From Saprospira grandis DSM 2844 (lineage in GTDB: Bacteria; Bacteroidota; Bacteroidia; Chitinophagales; Saprospiraceae): DNA of 64,000 nt. Every line of letters begins with the position of its first letter. Positions within the stretch are counted from its first letter, which is position 1. The notes under the pieces are model-generated. The model saw only the letters and a list, made by a program, of their open reading frames with translations. It did not search any database and was not told the origin of the DNA. A program made the translations under genes and the position numbers. Shown here piece by piece: positions 9,801-20,700 of this stretch. Location of the stretch: positions 3,405,154 through 3,469,153 of the forward strand of contig NZ_JH719942.1 in the NCBI RefSeq assembly GCF_000275825.1, given 5' to 3'.

Positions 9801-12800
9801 AACTGATAATGTTAATTATAGCTACGATGAGTTTGTTAATGTAATGAGCCTTAGCTCTAGTAATGGTGGCCTCCAACCTATTAGCCTAACGCAAGGAGCA
9901 GAACGCTTTGCTTTTATTCCCGCTTTGGTGTCTGGAACCACTACGGACCTATCGATTAGCTTCCGCTATGAGCGCTATCATACTTACTTTACCCCTACTT
10001 TCTCACTAAATAATGTGGCTTATACTATTGCAGCATTGAGCAAGCAGGTGGTTATTGAGGATCCTATTACCGCTCAAATTAACCCCGCTATTCTAGCCGA
10101 TACCATTTTCTGCCAAGACAACAGTACACAGCAGTTTTCAGGTATTCCTAATGGCGGACAATATTATATTAACTATCAGCCTTTGGCCGGAAACCTCTTT
10201 AATCCTAACCAACAGGCCGCTAGCCAAGGGGTAGGTAACCATTTACTAACTTATGTCTACCAAGGAAATGCTTGTGTAGATTCTACTTCTACCTCTATTT
10301 ATATTCCCGATACCTTCTCGGTAAGCATTTTTGCACCAAATGGTCCCACTTACTGCCGACTTGATCCCGCCGATACTATCTCGGTTAGCTCTTCGGTGCC
10401 CGGCGTACTCGATACTACAGCAGGGATGTTCTTGGTGGGGACTATCCGATCTGGACAGGTCTTTAACCCCGCTTTTGCTCCTGCTGTTGTGGGTGGAAAT
10501 AATGTGGTTTATATCGCTCAAGATACCTTTGGTTGCGAAGCCAGAGATAGTGCCTTGTTTACGGTTTTTGCTATGCCCGATATCGCAATTACAGCTCTAG
10601 ATTCTCTCTACTGCCTAAATGCTGATACCACTATTTTAGACCTCTATGAGCATAATACAAGCTGGCACCTACAAGCTCCAATGGCTTATAACCCCGGTGA
10701 TGTTGTACAACTGACTGCTAATGGGGTCCGCAATGGCGGAACTAACCCGACTAACCCGCTCTATAATCCTTCTGCGGCTGGAGTGGGATTAGATACCATT
10801 ACTTATGATTATACAGATGTGAATGGTTGTAATACCACACTCACCCAATATGTAGAGATTCTGCCTTTGCCCAACTTGACGCTGACAACCGATAATGGGG
10901 TGCCGCTAGATTCTTTCTATTGTGAAGGCGATTCTGTAGCGCTCTTTGCTAGCCCATTGGGCGGAGATTTCTTTAGCCTCTTTAGTTATGAGCAAGGAAA
11001 CCCCAGCAATACAATCCCTTCAAGCTTTGATACTTCAGTGAGCCCGCCTCTCTTTACACCATTTATTAGCGGAACCGCTATTGCCTTTGGTGAAGAAGGC
11101 TTGGCCTATACTTACCAAGATCCTATTACACTTTGTAAGGATACTATTGTGGATACCATCCAAATCAATAATTTCCTTACCGATGCAACGATTACAGGCC
11201 TACCTACTCAAATTTGTGCCGATGATACCATTTATGTCTTAGGCGTGAACCCCAATGGCGGTCCAATGCCTACGCCCGGTTTGACAACAGGTTATTTTGG
11301 CGCCTTTGCCGCTATCGATACCAATATGATCGTCGATGCTGTAGCTGGACACTTTAATCCTGCACTTTCTGGTATCTTCGATCGAGGTAGAAGTGCAATT
11401 GTAACTTATACTTACCTTTCTAATGGATGTTATAATACCGTTTATGATACCGCAGTCCTCAATCCACTTCCACAGCTGATCTATAACATGCCCGGCGATA
11501 GTCTATTCAACCGAAATGACCCAACTATCCACGCCTGTTTTAGCCAGCCCGCCGCCACGCTGCAGGCTTACAATCAGTATCAAGGAAATATTAACCCCAT
11601 TCCACAATATATCGGAACACAACCTAACCCTAGCCAGTCAGGTATCTTTACGACTAGCAGTGGATTAGGCATGACTTGGAGTGTGACCTTTGGTAACTGG
11701 GCCTATGAAGCTCAACAAGCCAATGGCGGGGTAGATACTATCCATTATAGCTTTACCGATGCTCGCGGATGTAGCAATACCCGCTCAGAGGTGATCGTCA
11801 TCGATACGGTGCCCGAACTCGGTTTTGCTGGCTTTGATAGCAAATATCTAGATACAATTACTGGACGCTATGTCTATTGCGAAAATGATCCAGCTAGCTT
11901 GATTATTCCCTCTCCTTTTGGTGGAACGAGCTACCTGAATTATTACGAAATTCCAACCGGTATCTTTGAGCTTATCCCCGATACGCTGGCCTATGGCGAT
12001 ACCACAAATATTCACCGAATTACTTATGAGTTTATCTCGGCCCGCTATCATACAGGTGGCGTTTGTCTAGATTCTACCATCCAGATGATTGAGGTGCGCC
12101 CCACACCAGATTTACAGTTGGTCAATGCACCCAATACGTTCTGTGTAGCCGATAGCGCACAAAGAGTTCCGCTCTCTGCAACGCCTTATGGCGGAACCTT
12201 TGAAGATATTACGCTTGGCGCCATTGCCGGAATTGTAGGCGATAGCCTCTTTAATCCTATGGCCCAATTGGGTAGCCGACAACTGATTTACTATTATACA
12301 GATACGGTTTCCGGTTGTACCGATACCATCCAACACCAAATTGATGTCTATAACGCCCCAGAGGTCCACTTCTTTAGTGAAGGGGGCTGCCAAGGCGATA
12401 GCGTACAATTTAACGCCTCTCCTCCTGGCTTGAGCAATAGTATCCCCGCTTTGGATAGTATTACGATGGTGGTCTGGAATTATGGCGATGGCCTGAGCGA
12501 TACGCTCTTTAGTTTGATCGACCCCGTTAATGTGCCCACTCAATACCATAATTATGCGCAGCCCGGAATTTATTTCCCCAGCTTGACTATCGTCAACCGT
12601 GGACAATGTGATACCAGCTTCTTGCGCCGAATTGTGGTCTCACCCAAATATATGGTGAATGATACTACGCCTTATTTCCAAGACTTTGAGGCCGATGCCG
12701 GCAACTGGTTCCAAGAAAATGAGGATAGCACCATCAACCTGCCCAATGATTCGCTCTGGGCTTGGGGCTTGGCCGATGGCTTCCGTATTACCACTATTCA

Positions 12801-14244
12801 ATATGGCAACCACGTCTGGGCCACCGCGCCCAACGGTCCTTATCCAGAAGGAGAGGCCGGATGGGTCTATAGCCCTTGCTTCGATATCTCTACTTTGCGC
12901 CGCCCAATGGTCAAACTAGATATCTGGCGAGATAGCCGCCAAGGTACAGATGGTGCCGTTATGCAGTATTTCGACGATTCTACGCAGACTTGGAGAAATC
13001 TAGGTATCCGAAATAAAGGACTCAATTGGTATAACCCCACTTATGTGGTGAGTGATCCCGGTAACCAAGATGGTACCCCCATCGGCTGGTCTGGAACGAG
13101 CAATAGCTGGGAGGATGCCCGCTACCGCCTAGATGTGAGCGGCGGCGATCTGCGCAACCGCGATAATCTTCGCTTCCGTATCGCCTTTGCCGCAGCAAAT
13201 GGTAGTGGAGGCGCACTCTATGAAGGTTTTGCCTTTGATGATGTCTATATCGGTAACCGAAGCCGCTCTGTTTTGCTAGAGCACTTTAGCAACCAGAATT
13301 ATGCGGGCATTGATGATATTGAGCGCGACCTTTATAGCACCGTTTATAGCAACCTCTACGGAAGAGATGTGCAAATTTTGCAGATCCATACCGACTACGG
13401 CAACTATGATTATCTCAATGTCTTTTCTGCCGATGAGTCCAGTGCTCGAGTACTTTACTACGGAATCAATGATGCCGATCAGGTCCGCCTAAATGGATCT
13501 GCCTTGGCCAATACTACCAGTAGCCTAGTGCGCTACCAACAGGAGCTAATGGATATGCAAATGCTGCAAGATGCAAAATTTGATATCAAGATGTTCCCCG
13601 TCAATGTGCAAAATGGCGTCTTGAGCACGGCCTTTGAAATTGAAGCCTTGGAGGATGTTATGCTTTTGACGGATAGCCTAGATGTTCATCTGGCCGTTAC
13701 CCAGGATAGTATTCCTAGCCTGCAGGCCCATACCATGATGTCGGTCATGAAGGTGATGCTGCCCGATGGCGCTGGCGAGCAAATTCCAAGTACTTGGGTA
13801 ATGGGCGATGTCTTGCCTTATACCCGAACCTGGACCTTTGACCCGACGCAGATTGACCCCACACAGCTCAAGGTGACTGTTTTTGTACAAAACCGCCAAA
13901 CTAAGGAGGTCTTGCAGGTCAATAGCTCGAGAAACCTCAATCTCTTTAATGGGCCGGTGGCTATTGAGGAGTTGGCAGATGAAGATGGAGCCGAAATTTT
14001 GGACCTCAATCTTTATCCCAATCCTGCCAAGGAGCAGTTCCAAGTAGACTTTGGGGCTCCGCTCCAAGGAGATTACAACTGGCAGTTGGTGGACCTTTTG
14101 GGCCGCCGATTGAAAGATGGACAATTGCAGCCTGGCTTGCAAAATTTACAGATCCAAACCGATGGATTGACTCCAGGAGTTTATATCTTTAGTGTATATA
14201 ATGAGACGGTATACAGCCAGCGAAAGGTGGTCATTTATCGTTAG
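3844..14244 (+). CDS. Giant T9SS-secreted surface protein with Ig-like modules (3466 aa)
   Basis: A signal peptide (about 1-20, ending AVFGQ) is followed by a repeat region resembling a beta-propeller (roughly 20-540, with units like DKDSDGNIYTAGMY). Next come many Ig-like modules of about 80-100 residues, several with the signature CxxCxYxW (e.g. CLGCTYTW, CIDCHYQW, CAGCQYIW). The C-terminal part holds a PKD-type domain (VWNYGDG near 2876), a jelly-roll/MAM-like domain (about 2939-3139), an Omp28/thioredoxin-like domain without cysteines (LLEHFSNQN, about 3140-3363) and a T9SS type A sorting domain (LNLYPNPAKEQF to the end). It is probably displayed on the cell surface, perhaps as an adhesin for gliding or prey contact; that role is inferred. 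The next gene is a paralogue. G exceeds C in the 5' half, and the balance reverses further on. Confidence 0.9.
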   Translation: MRQIILNFLLLFLSATAVFGQLDGNLAWLLRDTASPEPLMVGNSNGLFTNDRGLGVDKDSDGNIYTAGMYNNYSIYLYKLSPAGEILWEVSIQTDLTISSPLSMGPSQGNTLAVGHDGIYVAGSFRSTRSSATLIFSRTNSATPVTEVNQEPVFFVTKYGFDGRYIKTAYVRTNSNGGTVYATSSQLQDIAVDDQGDCYVVGMSDKTLRPETGSERLKQGRCTGGGGSSDALIFKFDMSRSNELVWAKALDAEGQAIFRGVAVDGSHVYAVGDYVGDLIGEYNLESNPGTCTADSRRNYRYTSDGIALKIDRSTGATIWRKSIESTTTTNSGQRIVDVAIDNSLGLFFSFEYQSTANLRINGSAVNLPTVDVNTGAVTAHTVAVGRIIDDSAPTVNFSWLQRLGVPANYRDVRLHGGSGLVLDEIGNINVLFYSETIEDLAVGSSPMTTATVPAVQGIGFPVTGGSFTDAGIASFDASTGSFNNHIQFWGTSAEYLTGITFSEEAYYLSGYSIGVTNYSPAPGSPYTEESLYYDGFLAKYDCPTIELTAAKDTICLSESIEITAWTDSPEGSVNFQNTWTDVNNNVVLSNTLSTFSLNTNNLGTNQVHLEAVEAYSACVSRDTFNFVVNPSVTVNTSLSNAVICFGDSTTLGASASPSAGASYIWLNSLGDTVSTVQNASLFEDDIYTVEANVDGCKGQASVNLDYYPFTAARIIPDTAKICANTGALLTVIDCPGCSYVWDPPTTSLASSNNEQILADIAGIYDVEISDQYGCPTILQKDVQPGAYLTPAIYAEDINGVIRPSICNGRPVVIRSIPRDSCLSCQYSWSDGTTGPFTFAMGTGTYSVTVTDVVSGCEGRSNDLVIESSSLAAPQIDADPYNICGTNPAIISVTNPCLGCTYTWHKTDNNGVVSSTLGTGTSISSANPADTGSYLVRVTDTLACEEESAVADIGLGTTTPPVITGTGSKLCGTNTITLSTNSCIDCHYQWYLNAAVIPGATSSSYVANQAGVFSVELQYPNSCRRKSSDYTITFEAFNPKVDSTDLYLCNGAAVNLEILGSYELPPNWSYQWYYNGVQIPGSNGYTHSASQAGTYFLEVVNASGCHAFSDSVVVRSSSAGANPVLNASPSIYSCGGDSVTLSVPPSPNCLYTFKLASGVNRQPDSINSYRTNVPNGYFVEVRDTISNCVYQSPVIEIKDTILPVPAVAVASATNICSTSPVVLSTPACAGCQYIWTYNGYDDGGLPVSWKDTVSQSTYSADTTGNYEVQTVQSGCASPPSNLVPITRLSYNAQLNTAPLANVCNQDTVIIEAVPDTTVCPSCTYEWFQDNVQVPIPDTQDYFEVVQGGDYYVVVTQNYPGYISSPYTFGCTDTSVVRNYSDVSLGVAMRASSEAICGPSGQVVLEVNSCVGCTYNWYFDGDTTNGFNYSNLGVNDTFYLVNGVAATGMYKVSIGLNGCFVEDSIYLYDTTVLAIAIDTTTAPYANICNGQPFELSSNCTSCDSIRNSSLHYQWYQDSMIIPGAIGASYQIDNPADYQLVVSDNLGCVNYSPITTAIEVLPPANFGLLLDPVAVVPISQGPILLDNYLQPALVHNSGNYFSVPQAAAVTTDSFIPALAGSGSHIVSFEYQNQNCFFETFDTIDVLSPPSLDVANLNPLAPAEEACVQDSLVFYLGNITLEPNQILFATSATTYDTLAVSTTGLSEYAGVWSGNIPIVVPSSAVTGKVVLRDSISGNEYASNFFLVVQNPSVAISLNGVPQPLCSAADTIALSGFPQPGTFKAAYAATPSTYEPSLISGNNLLVENVQNYTPVAGTQQLEVTYVYQPTYSNNAAACPDSVVAVIPVSINNNEVDSIEFTPISVTETNVPMTDLTRLVWPLDSRFFSGSYVGTYINNGELLANTIPLATTANQTVDTAIYRFVNGSCRNETEQLIDVWQKPITLDSIPKFLCRNADTIFIGRNANSMYLEMDGMTYLLDSNYAYQPSLGVTDNVNYSYDEFVNVMSLSSSNGGLQPISLTQGAERFAFIPALVSGTTTDLSISFRYERYHTYFTPTFSLNNVAYTIAALSKQVVIEDPITAQINPAILADTIFCQDNSTQQFSGIPNGGQYYINYQPLAGNLFNPNQQAASQGVGNHLLTYVYQGNACVDSTSTSIYIPDTFSVSIFAPNGPTYCRLDPADTISVSSSVPGVLDTTAGMFLVGTIRSGQVFNPAFAPAVVGGNNVVYIAQDTFGCEARDSALFTVFAMPDIAITALDSLYCLNADTTILDLYEHNTSWHLQAPMAYNPGDVVQLTANGVRNGGTNPTNPLYNPSAAGVGLDTITYDYTDVNGCNTTLTQYVEILPLPNLTLTTDNGVPLDSFYCEGDSVALFASPLGGDFFSLFSYEQGNPSNTIPSSFDTSVSPPLFTPFISGTAIAFGEEGLAYTYQDPITLCKDTIVDTIQINNFLTDATITGLPTQICADDTIYVLGVNPNGGPMPTPGLTTGYFGAFAAIDTNMIVDAVAGHFNPALSGIFDRGRSAIVTYTYLSNGCYNTVYDTAVLNPLPQLIYNMPGDSLFNRNDPTIHACFSQPAATLQAYNQYQGNINPIPQYIGTQPNPSQSGIFTTSSGLGMTWSVTFGNWAYEAQQANGGVDTIHYSFTDARGCSNTRSEVIVIDTVPELGFAGFDSKYLDTITGRYVYCENDPASLIIPSPFGGTSYLNYYEIPTGIFELIPDTLAYGDTTNIHRITYEFISARYHTGGVCLDSTIQMIEVRPTPDLQLVNAPNTFCVADSAQRVPLSATPYGGTFEDITLGAIAGIVGDSLFNPMAQLGSRQLIYYYTDTVSGCTDTIQHQIDVYNAPEVHFFSEGGCQGDSVQFNASPPGLSNSIPALDSITMVVWNYGDGLSDTLFSLIDPVNVPTQYHNYAQPGIYFPSLTIVNRGQCDTSFLRRIVVSPKYMVNDTTPYFQDFEADAGNWFQENEDSTINLPNDSLWAWGLADGFRITTIQYGNHVWATAPNGPYPEGEAGWVYSPCFDISTLRRPMVKLDIWRDSRQGTDGAVMQYFDDSTQTWRNLGIRNKGLNWYNPTYVVSDPGNQDGTPIGWSGTSNSWEDARYRLDVSGGDLRNRDNLRFRIAFAAANGSGGALYEGFAFDDVYIGNRSRSVLLEHFSNQNYAGIDDIERDLYSTVYSNLYGRDVQILQIHTDYGNYDYLNVFSADESSARVLYYGINDADQVRLNGSALANTTSSLVRYQQELMDMQMLQDAKFDIKMFPVNVQNGVLSTAFEIEALEDVMLLTDSLDVHLAVTQDSIPSLQAHTMMSVMKVMLPDGAGEQIPSTWVMGDVLPYTRTWTFDPTQIDPTQLKVTVFVQNRQTKEVLQVNSSRNLNLFNGPVAIEELADEDGAEILDLNLYPNPAKEQFQVDFGAPLQGDYNWQLVDLLGRRLKDGQLQPGLQNLQIQTDGLTPGVYIFSVYNETVYSQRKVVIYR

Positions 14245-14312
14245 CAAATAGGCAAGTAGTGGGGCAGTGACTCGGCTACTTGCTCTGCTATTCTTTTTTG
14301 TATAGTTGTTTT

Positions 14313-14467
14313 GGGGCCTCCGCCTCGCTTCGCTCGTCGGCGCTACGTTCGGCAGCTCGCTATTCGCTCGGCCCTGCGGCGCTTTCAGCGCCTGGGTCTG
14401 GCCTTTGGCCACTGCCTACCATCGCTAGGCCGTTTTGGCCCTTTGGGCCAAGGGCGGCAAGCCGCCC
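14313..14467 (+). repeat. GC-rich modular intergenic element, copy D
   Basis: Starts TTTTGGGGCCTCCGCC. It contains GGCGCTACG, TCGCTATTCGCTCGGCCC, the hairpin GGCGC-tttca-GCGCC, GGTCTGGCC-ttt-GGCC and the closing ATCGCTAGGCC. A tail with GGCCctttGGGCC and GGCGGCAAGCCGCC follows. It faces the stop of the first giant gene. Confidence 0.85.
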
Positions 14468-14561
14468 AAGTTGCAGCTATTTGGACCAATTGGTCCAGCA
14501 AAAAAGAAAACCCCCCAAAAGGGCCGATAGCCGAATCATGGCTAAGGCTCCTTGGCTGAGC

Positions 14562-14680
14562 GGCCTAGCTGCCTGAAAGGGTGGCCCGCAGGGCCAGACC
14601 GAGCCAGCAAAGCTGGCGAAGGGCCGAGCGAATAGCGAGCCCTGCAAGGGAGCGCCCGCAGCAAAGCTGCGGGAGGCCCC
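14562..14680 (-). repeat. GC-rich modular intergenic element, copy E (reverse)
   Basis: Read on the minus strand it starts with a T-rich run then GGGGCCTCCCGCAGC-ttt-GCTGCGGG. It continues with the GGGCTCGCTATTCGCTCGGCCC block, the hairpin GCCAGC-ttt-GCTGGC, GGTCTGGCCctgcGGGCCACC and a closing AGCTAGGCC. Its GGGGCC end is 43 nt from the second giant gene's start. With copy D it makes an inverted pair between the two giant genes. Confidence 0.85.
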
Positions 14681-14723
14681 AAAAAAGAAAAAAGAAAAAA
14701 GACCATATCAAAACAAGCAATCT

Positions 14724-17700
14724 ATGCTACGCAAACTTTTACAAACGGTTTTTATTTTCGGCTTGCTGCTGTGGGCTAGTTCCTCTTGGGCGCAAACGCC
14801 CTGTGCAGCAACCAAGGCAGATTTAGCTAACTATGCTTTGGTAGTACAAGATGAGGCTGGAAACTGTATTGCTACTTTTCCTACATCAAGTTTGGTATCA
14901 GCTGGCGGAACAGGTGATTTTTCGGTGCCCTATTGTGAAACGGGAACCCTTCATATTATTGCTGGGGGGCCAAATTTCTCATCAATTTCTGGTTTAAGCA
15001 CAACAGGTGGGACGAATGTAACCCCAGGATCTGGGCCTAACGCCTATCATGGAGGAACATCGCCCTATTTTCCTTATCCAAGCACTGGATACACGAATAA
15101 TACTCCCTTGGTAACGATTAGTGCTCCAGTTAGTGGTGGTTTTGAGATTAGCTACACTTACGCTTATGACGATGGCACGCCTTCGGAGCTGCATACTATC
15201 ACGGTTCAAACGATCAATACTGCACCGACTATCGATGCTTCTATTCCTAGTACAACAAAGGCTTGTGCAGGGACCGATCAGGTTTTTACAGCAAATTGTA
15301 CGGCAGCTTGTGGTGCAACGGGGACGATTAGTTATGAATGGCAGAATGCATCAGGTACGGTATTAGGCACGAATTCTACATATACGGTATCCTCACCGCC
15401 TGTTGGACCTATTGATTTGGTATTGGAAGCAACTAATGAAAACTTTTGTACAAGTCAGTTTCCGGTAAGCCGAACAATTGCTGATGCGCCTACGGTAACT
15501 ACTGTGGATGCAAAAGCTAGTGTTTGTATTGGAGAAACGCCGGTACTGGATGCGGGAGGTGTTTGTTCTTCTTGTGGTTCTTCTGCAACTTATGCTTGGA
15601 CGGTTACTAAGGGAGATGGGACGGCTCATGCTAGTTCGGGAGCGGCAGTTCCAGATTTCTCTACAGCGCCATATACGGCTGGCGATGAGGGGAGTTCGGC
15701 AGTGATGCAGCTCGTTGTAACGAATACGGCAGGTTGTACGTCCACCACTTTTGATAATTTTGTGATTAACCCTTTGCCTGATTTTAGTGCAACGGTAGAT
15801 AAGAGCACTATATGTTTGGGGGAAACAGTTGTTTTGGATATTAGTGCTACTTCAGTTACTGCTAACTATTTGGCCAGTTGGGGGACTAGTAATTCGACAG
15901 CGGCTCCAGTAAATACTGCGGGTACCTCAAATACAGCGACAGAGTCTAGTACGCCAGTTGCTACAGCTAGTGGAGGAACTACTTATACTTATGATGTCAC
16001 TATTTTAGATGACAATAACTGTCTGGCAACAGATAATGTAGATGTTTTGGTGAAGGATAGTATGGAGATTTCTGTGGGCTTGTATGCTGGGGTGACGGGG
16101 ATTACGACCAATCCGAATGTAACAGGAGGGGCGACTAATCCGGAATATCAGATTGATGGTATGGCGAGTACAGTAACTACTTGTGATGGTAATTTTACGG
16201 ATGATGATGGACCAAATGACCGCTATGATAATAATAAGTCTTATGTAAGAACAATTTGTCCGGGAACCGCAGGGAGCATGCTTCAACTAGACTTTACAGT
16301 TTTTGAAGTGGAGGATGCAAATTCAACTACGGGGCAGATTTATGATAATTTGAAGATATATGATGGGAATAGCCCCTCTGCAACCTTAATAGGAACCTAT
16401 TATGGAACAAATGGAGCAAATGCACCAGGGACTATTACCGCAACAAACTCTACGGGTTGTTTGACTTTTGAGTTCTATGCGGATGTGAATACTAGAGAAG
16501 AAGGCTGGGAGGCCACTATCAGTTGTGTAGAGCAGGTATTATCTGGGGTGAACTATGACAACAGTGCTAGTGTGACTAACATTTGTGTAGGAGAGGCTGC
16601 AGTTTTGGATTTAGCGGATATTGATGGAGATTTTTCTTTGCCTGCATCGCCTAGTCGGATGACATGGACTTCACTGGATGGGGGAGCTATGGAGCTATAT
16701 GATGGAAATAAAAAGGCATATATTGGACCATTTAGTACAGCGGGTACTTACACCTATAGTGTGGAGGTTCAGCCAGCGGGAACAACCTGTGCTTCTACCT
16801 ATTGGTTTGATGTTGTTGTTCAGCCTACGCCTTCGGCTAGTATTAACGCTACAGCGGGAACCGGGCCATTTTGTTTGACCGATTCTGTTTTACTGGAAGG
16901 AGATCCTGACATAGGGACTTTTGTTGCATGGGAAGAGAACGGAGGGAGTTTAACTGCTGCTTCGGTCAGTAATGCAGATAGTTTGTATACTACCTATAAT
17001 AATACAACGACGACCAATCAGACGGTTCAGTATTCTTATATTTCTTCTTTGGGGACCTGTTCTGATACCGCAACAATAGATATTAGCTATTATCCTGCTT
17101 TGAATGTGGTTATTCCTGCATCTGGGGGGAGTTATTGTTCGGGGAATGATTTGACGATTACTCCTTCGCCATCGCCTTCAGGAGGGAATAGTAGTCCTTA
17201 TACCTATAGTTGGACGGGGAGTACTACACTTACCAATGGCTCGGCTTATACTACTACATCGGATAGTAGTGAATTTACCTTTGTCAATCCAGCTGTAGGG
17301 GCTATAGAAACCTTAGAGCTAACAATAACAGATGATAATAGCTGTAAGAGTACAAGTACCAAAACTTTTGAGTTTATAGATTGTGGAAACTATGCAATTA
17401 GTTCTAGTACAGGAGCAACCAATAGAATTTGCTATGGAGATAACATTAGCTTAACGGTTAATGATAATGTTGATCCGGCGAAATTAGCTAGTGGAGAGCA
17501 GCGCATTGTCTACAACTGGTCTACTGGTTTTTCGGGGAACTCGGCCACAGGAGTGGGGCAAACCTTGGTTTATACGGTATTAGATAGTAATGTAGCGACT
17601 AAAACCATAGGAGTGAATGTTCAATTACAGCAGTATTATTGTGCGGATCCAATTGACCCCTTAAATTCTCCTGGCCCATATCCTCCAAGTACACCATGTG

Positions 17701-20700
17701 CATTTGGGTACTATCAGTTTTTAGATAACTCTTATCCTACCTACACCTTTGAAATTATTAGCCCTAAGCCGCAGATTACTCCTGATACAGGAACTGCTGC
17801 ATATTGTTTTGGTGACACCATTGATCTTCTGGCGAACTGTGTGACTTGTTCTAGCTATGCTGATCCGGTAACTTATAGTTGGGATAATGGTTACACAGGA
17901 GCTGGTCCTCATTCTACTATATTAACTCAAGATACGAGCTTTAAGGTAGTTGGAGATATATATGGTTGTGAGGATTCTACTACGATTAGTTATAATGTTA
18001 GAAATGCCTTAAATCCTCAGATTAGTCAAGGGAATGCGGCTTCGGTTTGTACGGGAGACTTTTTGACCTTATCTGCAACAGCGTCTGGCTGCTCTAATTG
18101 TGACTACAGTTGGAGTACAGGGCAGCAAGGAACTTCAATCAGTGTGAGTCAGTCTGGAACCTATACCTTCTTTGTAGAGGAGCAAGGCTGTATTGAAGAG
18201 GATAGCGTAGTGTTTACTAACTATACGCAGGTAAACCCTATCGTAGAGACCGCTGACTCTGTGGCTATTTCAGGTTTCTATTTGCCACTTTGTGGTGGGC
18301 AACCTCAGACAGTACATGTAGATCCTACTACTTGTCCTTCTTGTAACTTTACTTGGAGTAATGGTTCTACCTCAGATAATTTTGTAATTAACGGCTCTGG
18401 AGGTTACTATGTGGAAGTGGTAGATACGAATGGCTGTAGAGGTACCTCAGACCCTATTTTGGCTGTACCTTCTTTAGAAGGGCAGGGGGCTGTTGCTACG
18501 GCCTCTCCTAATCCTATGTGTAATGATTATATTGTAGAATTGACGGCTACGGCTTGTGCTTCTTGTAGTTATATTTGGTATGATAGCAATAATGACTCTG
18601 TTGGAACAGGAAGAACAATTACCCTAACAGGAGCCACGGCAGTCGATACTTATTATGCGGTATTAACAAATGGCGATAGTTGTGAGTATGTGACTAATAT
18701 GGTCAATGTGACATTTCAGAACTTAAGTTTACCCCAAATACTGGCCAATACAGATTCTATTTGTTTGGGTAATGGAACTGCCGATTTATCTGTAGTAATA
18801 GAGCCTGATTATGTAAGTTATCAGTGGTATAAAGATAGTATCCCACAGAGTGGGTATATCAACTCTACTTTGACTGTCTCTGATACAGGAAATTACTATA
18901 TAGAGGTAACACATCTTAGCGGCTGTGTTTTGAGCTCTAATACAATACATGTAGATACTGCTATTTTTAATCCAATAGCGGTTCAGTCAGGAGGAACTGT
19001 TTGTCCTGGAGAAACGGTAACCTTATCAACACCGACAGAAGTCGGTTGGTCTTATCAGTGGTATCAAAACGGTATACCTATTTCCACAGGGCAAGGGGCT
19101 GCTTATAATGCTGCTCAAGCTGGGCAGTATTATGTAGAAGTTGATGCTCCAGGCTGTTCTGCTATATCTAATATTTTAACAGTAAGCAGGGCTACCGTAG
19201 ACAGTGTCAATGCTTCAACGAATAAGCTAGCTATTTGCCCTGGCGATGAAGCTACTCTTTCTGTTACGCTTTGTGTAGGTTGTGAATATCAGTGGGTGAA
19301 TGCCACCAACGGTCTAGACCTTACGACTATGGCCAATACCAACTCTAGTTATACAACAAATGTTGGTGGATCTTTTTACGCTAGAGTAGAAAGTAGTAAT
19401 AATGGCTGTTTTGTAAATTCGGATACCATTAACATCGCTTCTTTGGCGCTGGTTACTCCATCTATCAACATCAATAGTAGCTCGCCTTATGTTTGTGATG
19501 GGCAGACTTCTACTTTGACTACCTCTCAGTGTAGTTCTTGTAATTATACTTGGATGAGAAATAGTGTGCCTGTTTTTGGCGCCTTAAATGATACCTTCTT
19601 TATCGTTTCAGATCCATCGGATGCGGGAACTTATAGCGTGGCCGTAACTTATGCCAATGGCTGTCGCGATACTTCTATTGTGGAAAGTATTTTAGATGGC
19701 TCTTATAATCTAGCCATTGAAATTGATCCTAATAGCCCAGACAGTATTGTCTGTAATAATAGTCCGGTAGATCTGCAGATTGATTCGGCTACTTCAGGAA
19801 GTTTGTACTGTAACCTAGGCTGTACCTTCCAGTGGTTTAGAGGGGGCTCTCCTTTGGTGCCTTCTAATGCCAATGCTTATACAACTACTGAAGGTGGGTT
19901 TTTCAAATTGCGGATGACTGACTCTAGAGGATGTATCGAAGAGTCTAATACCGTAACTGTACGAGAAGTAGACCTCAATCCATTTGTCGCCTCTAATGCA
20001 ACAGCTATTTGTGGCACTGGAGGAACAGTAGAGCTTAGTTATGCTGATTCCGCTAACTGTGTAGGCTGTAGCTATCAGTGGCTAAAAGGAGGTACTGCTG
20101 CTCCGCTTTATGGTTTAAATACAACAACGACTACTCCTTTCTATGAAACTGACTCTGTAGGGGTCTACTCTCTAGAAGTGACGCAGTTGGGCTGTGCCGC
20201 CTTGTCTAATCAAGTCGCCTTGAACCGACTCAACGGACTAAGTATTCCAGTAAGCTCTACTAAGGCCAATATTTGTGATGGCGATACACTTACGGTTTAT
20301 CGTATGGGCGGAGGCTGCGCTGGTTGCCAGTTCCAATGGCTACTTAACGATCAGCCTATCCTTTCGGCGACTACACCCAACTTTGTGGTGAATAACATTC
20401 CAGGGGCTTATACCCTAGAAATGGTAGATGCTGCAACAGGTTGTACCGATACTTCGGTAGCTATTACCTTATCTAATGTTGCCGCACCTTCTAGCTTTGG
20501 TTTGACCCTTTCTGCTAACTTTATTAGTCCACTGACCCCAACGGGTGCGCCAGTGAGTCTATATGATGCCGTTCAACCATCCACTATTCGCCAATCATTA
20601 AATGATAGCTTCTATAGCCAACCTTTTGATGCGACTTTGGCCGCTAATTCAGGACTATTTGGCATTGGAAATGAAAATTTTGATCCCTCCATTTCTGGAG

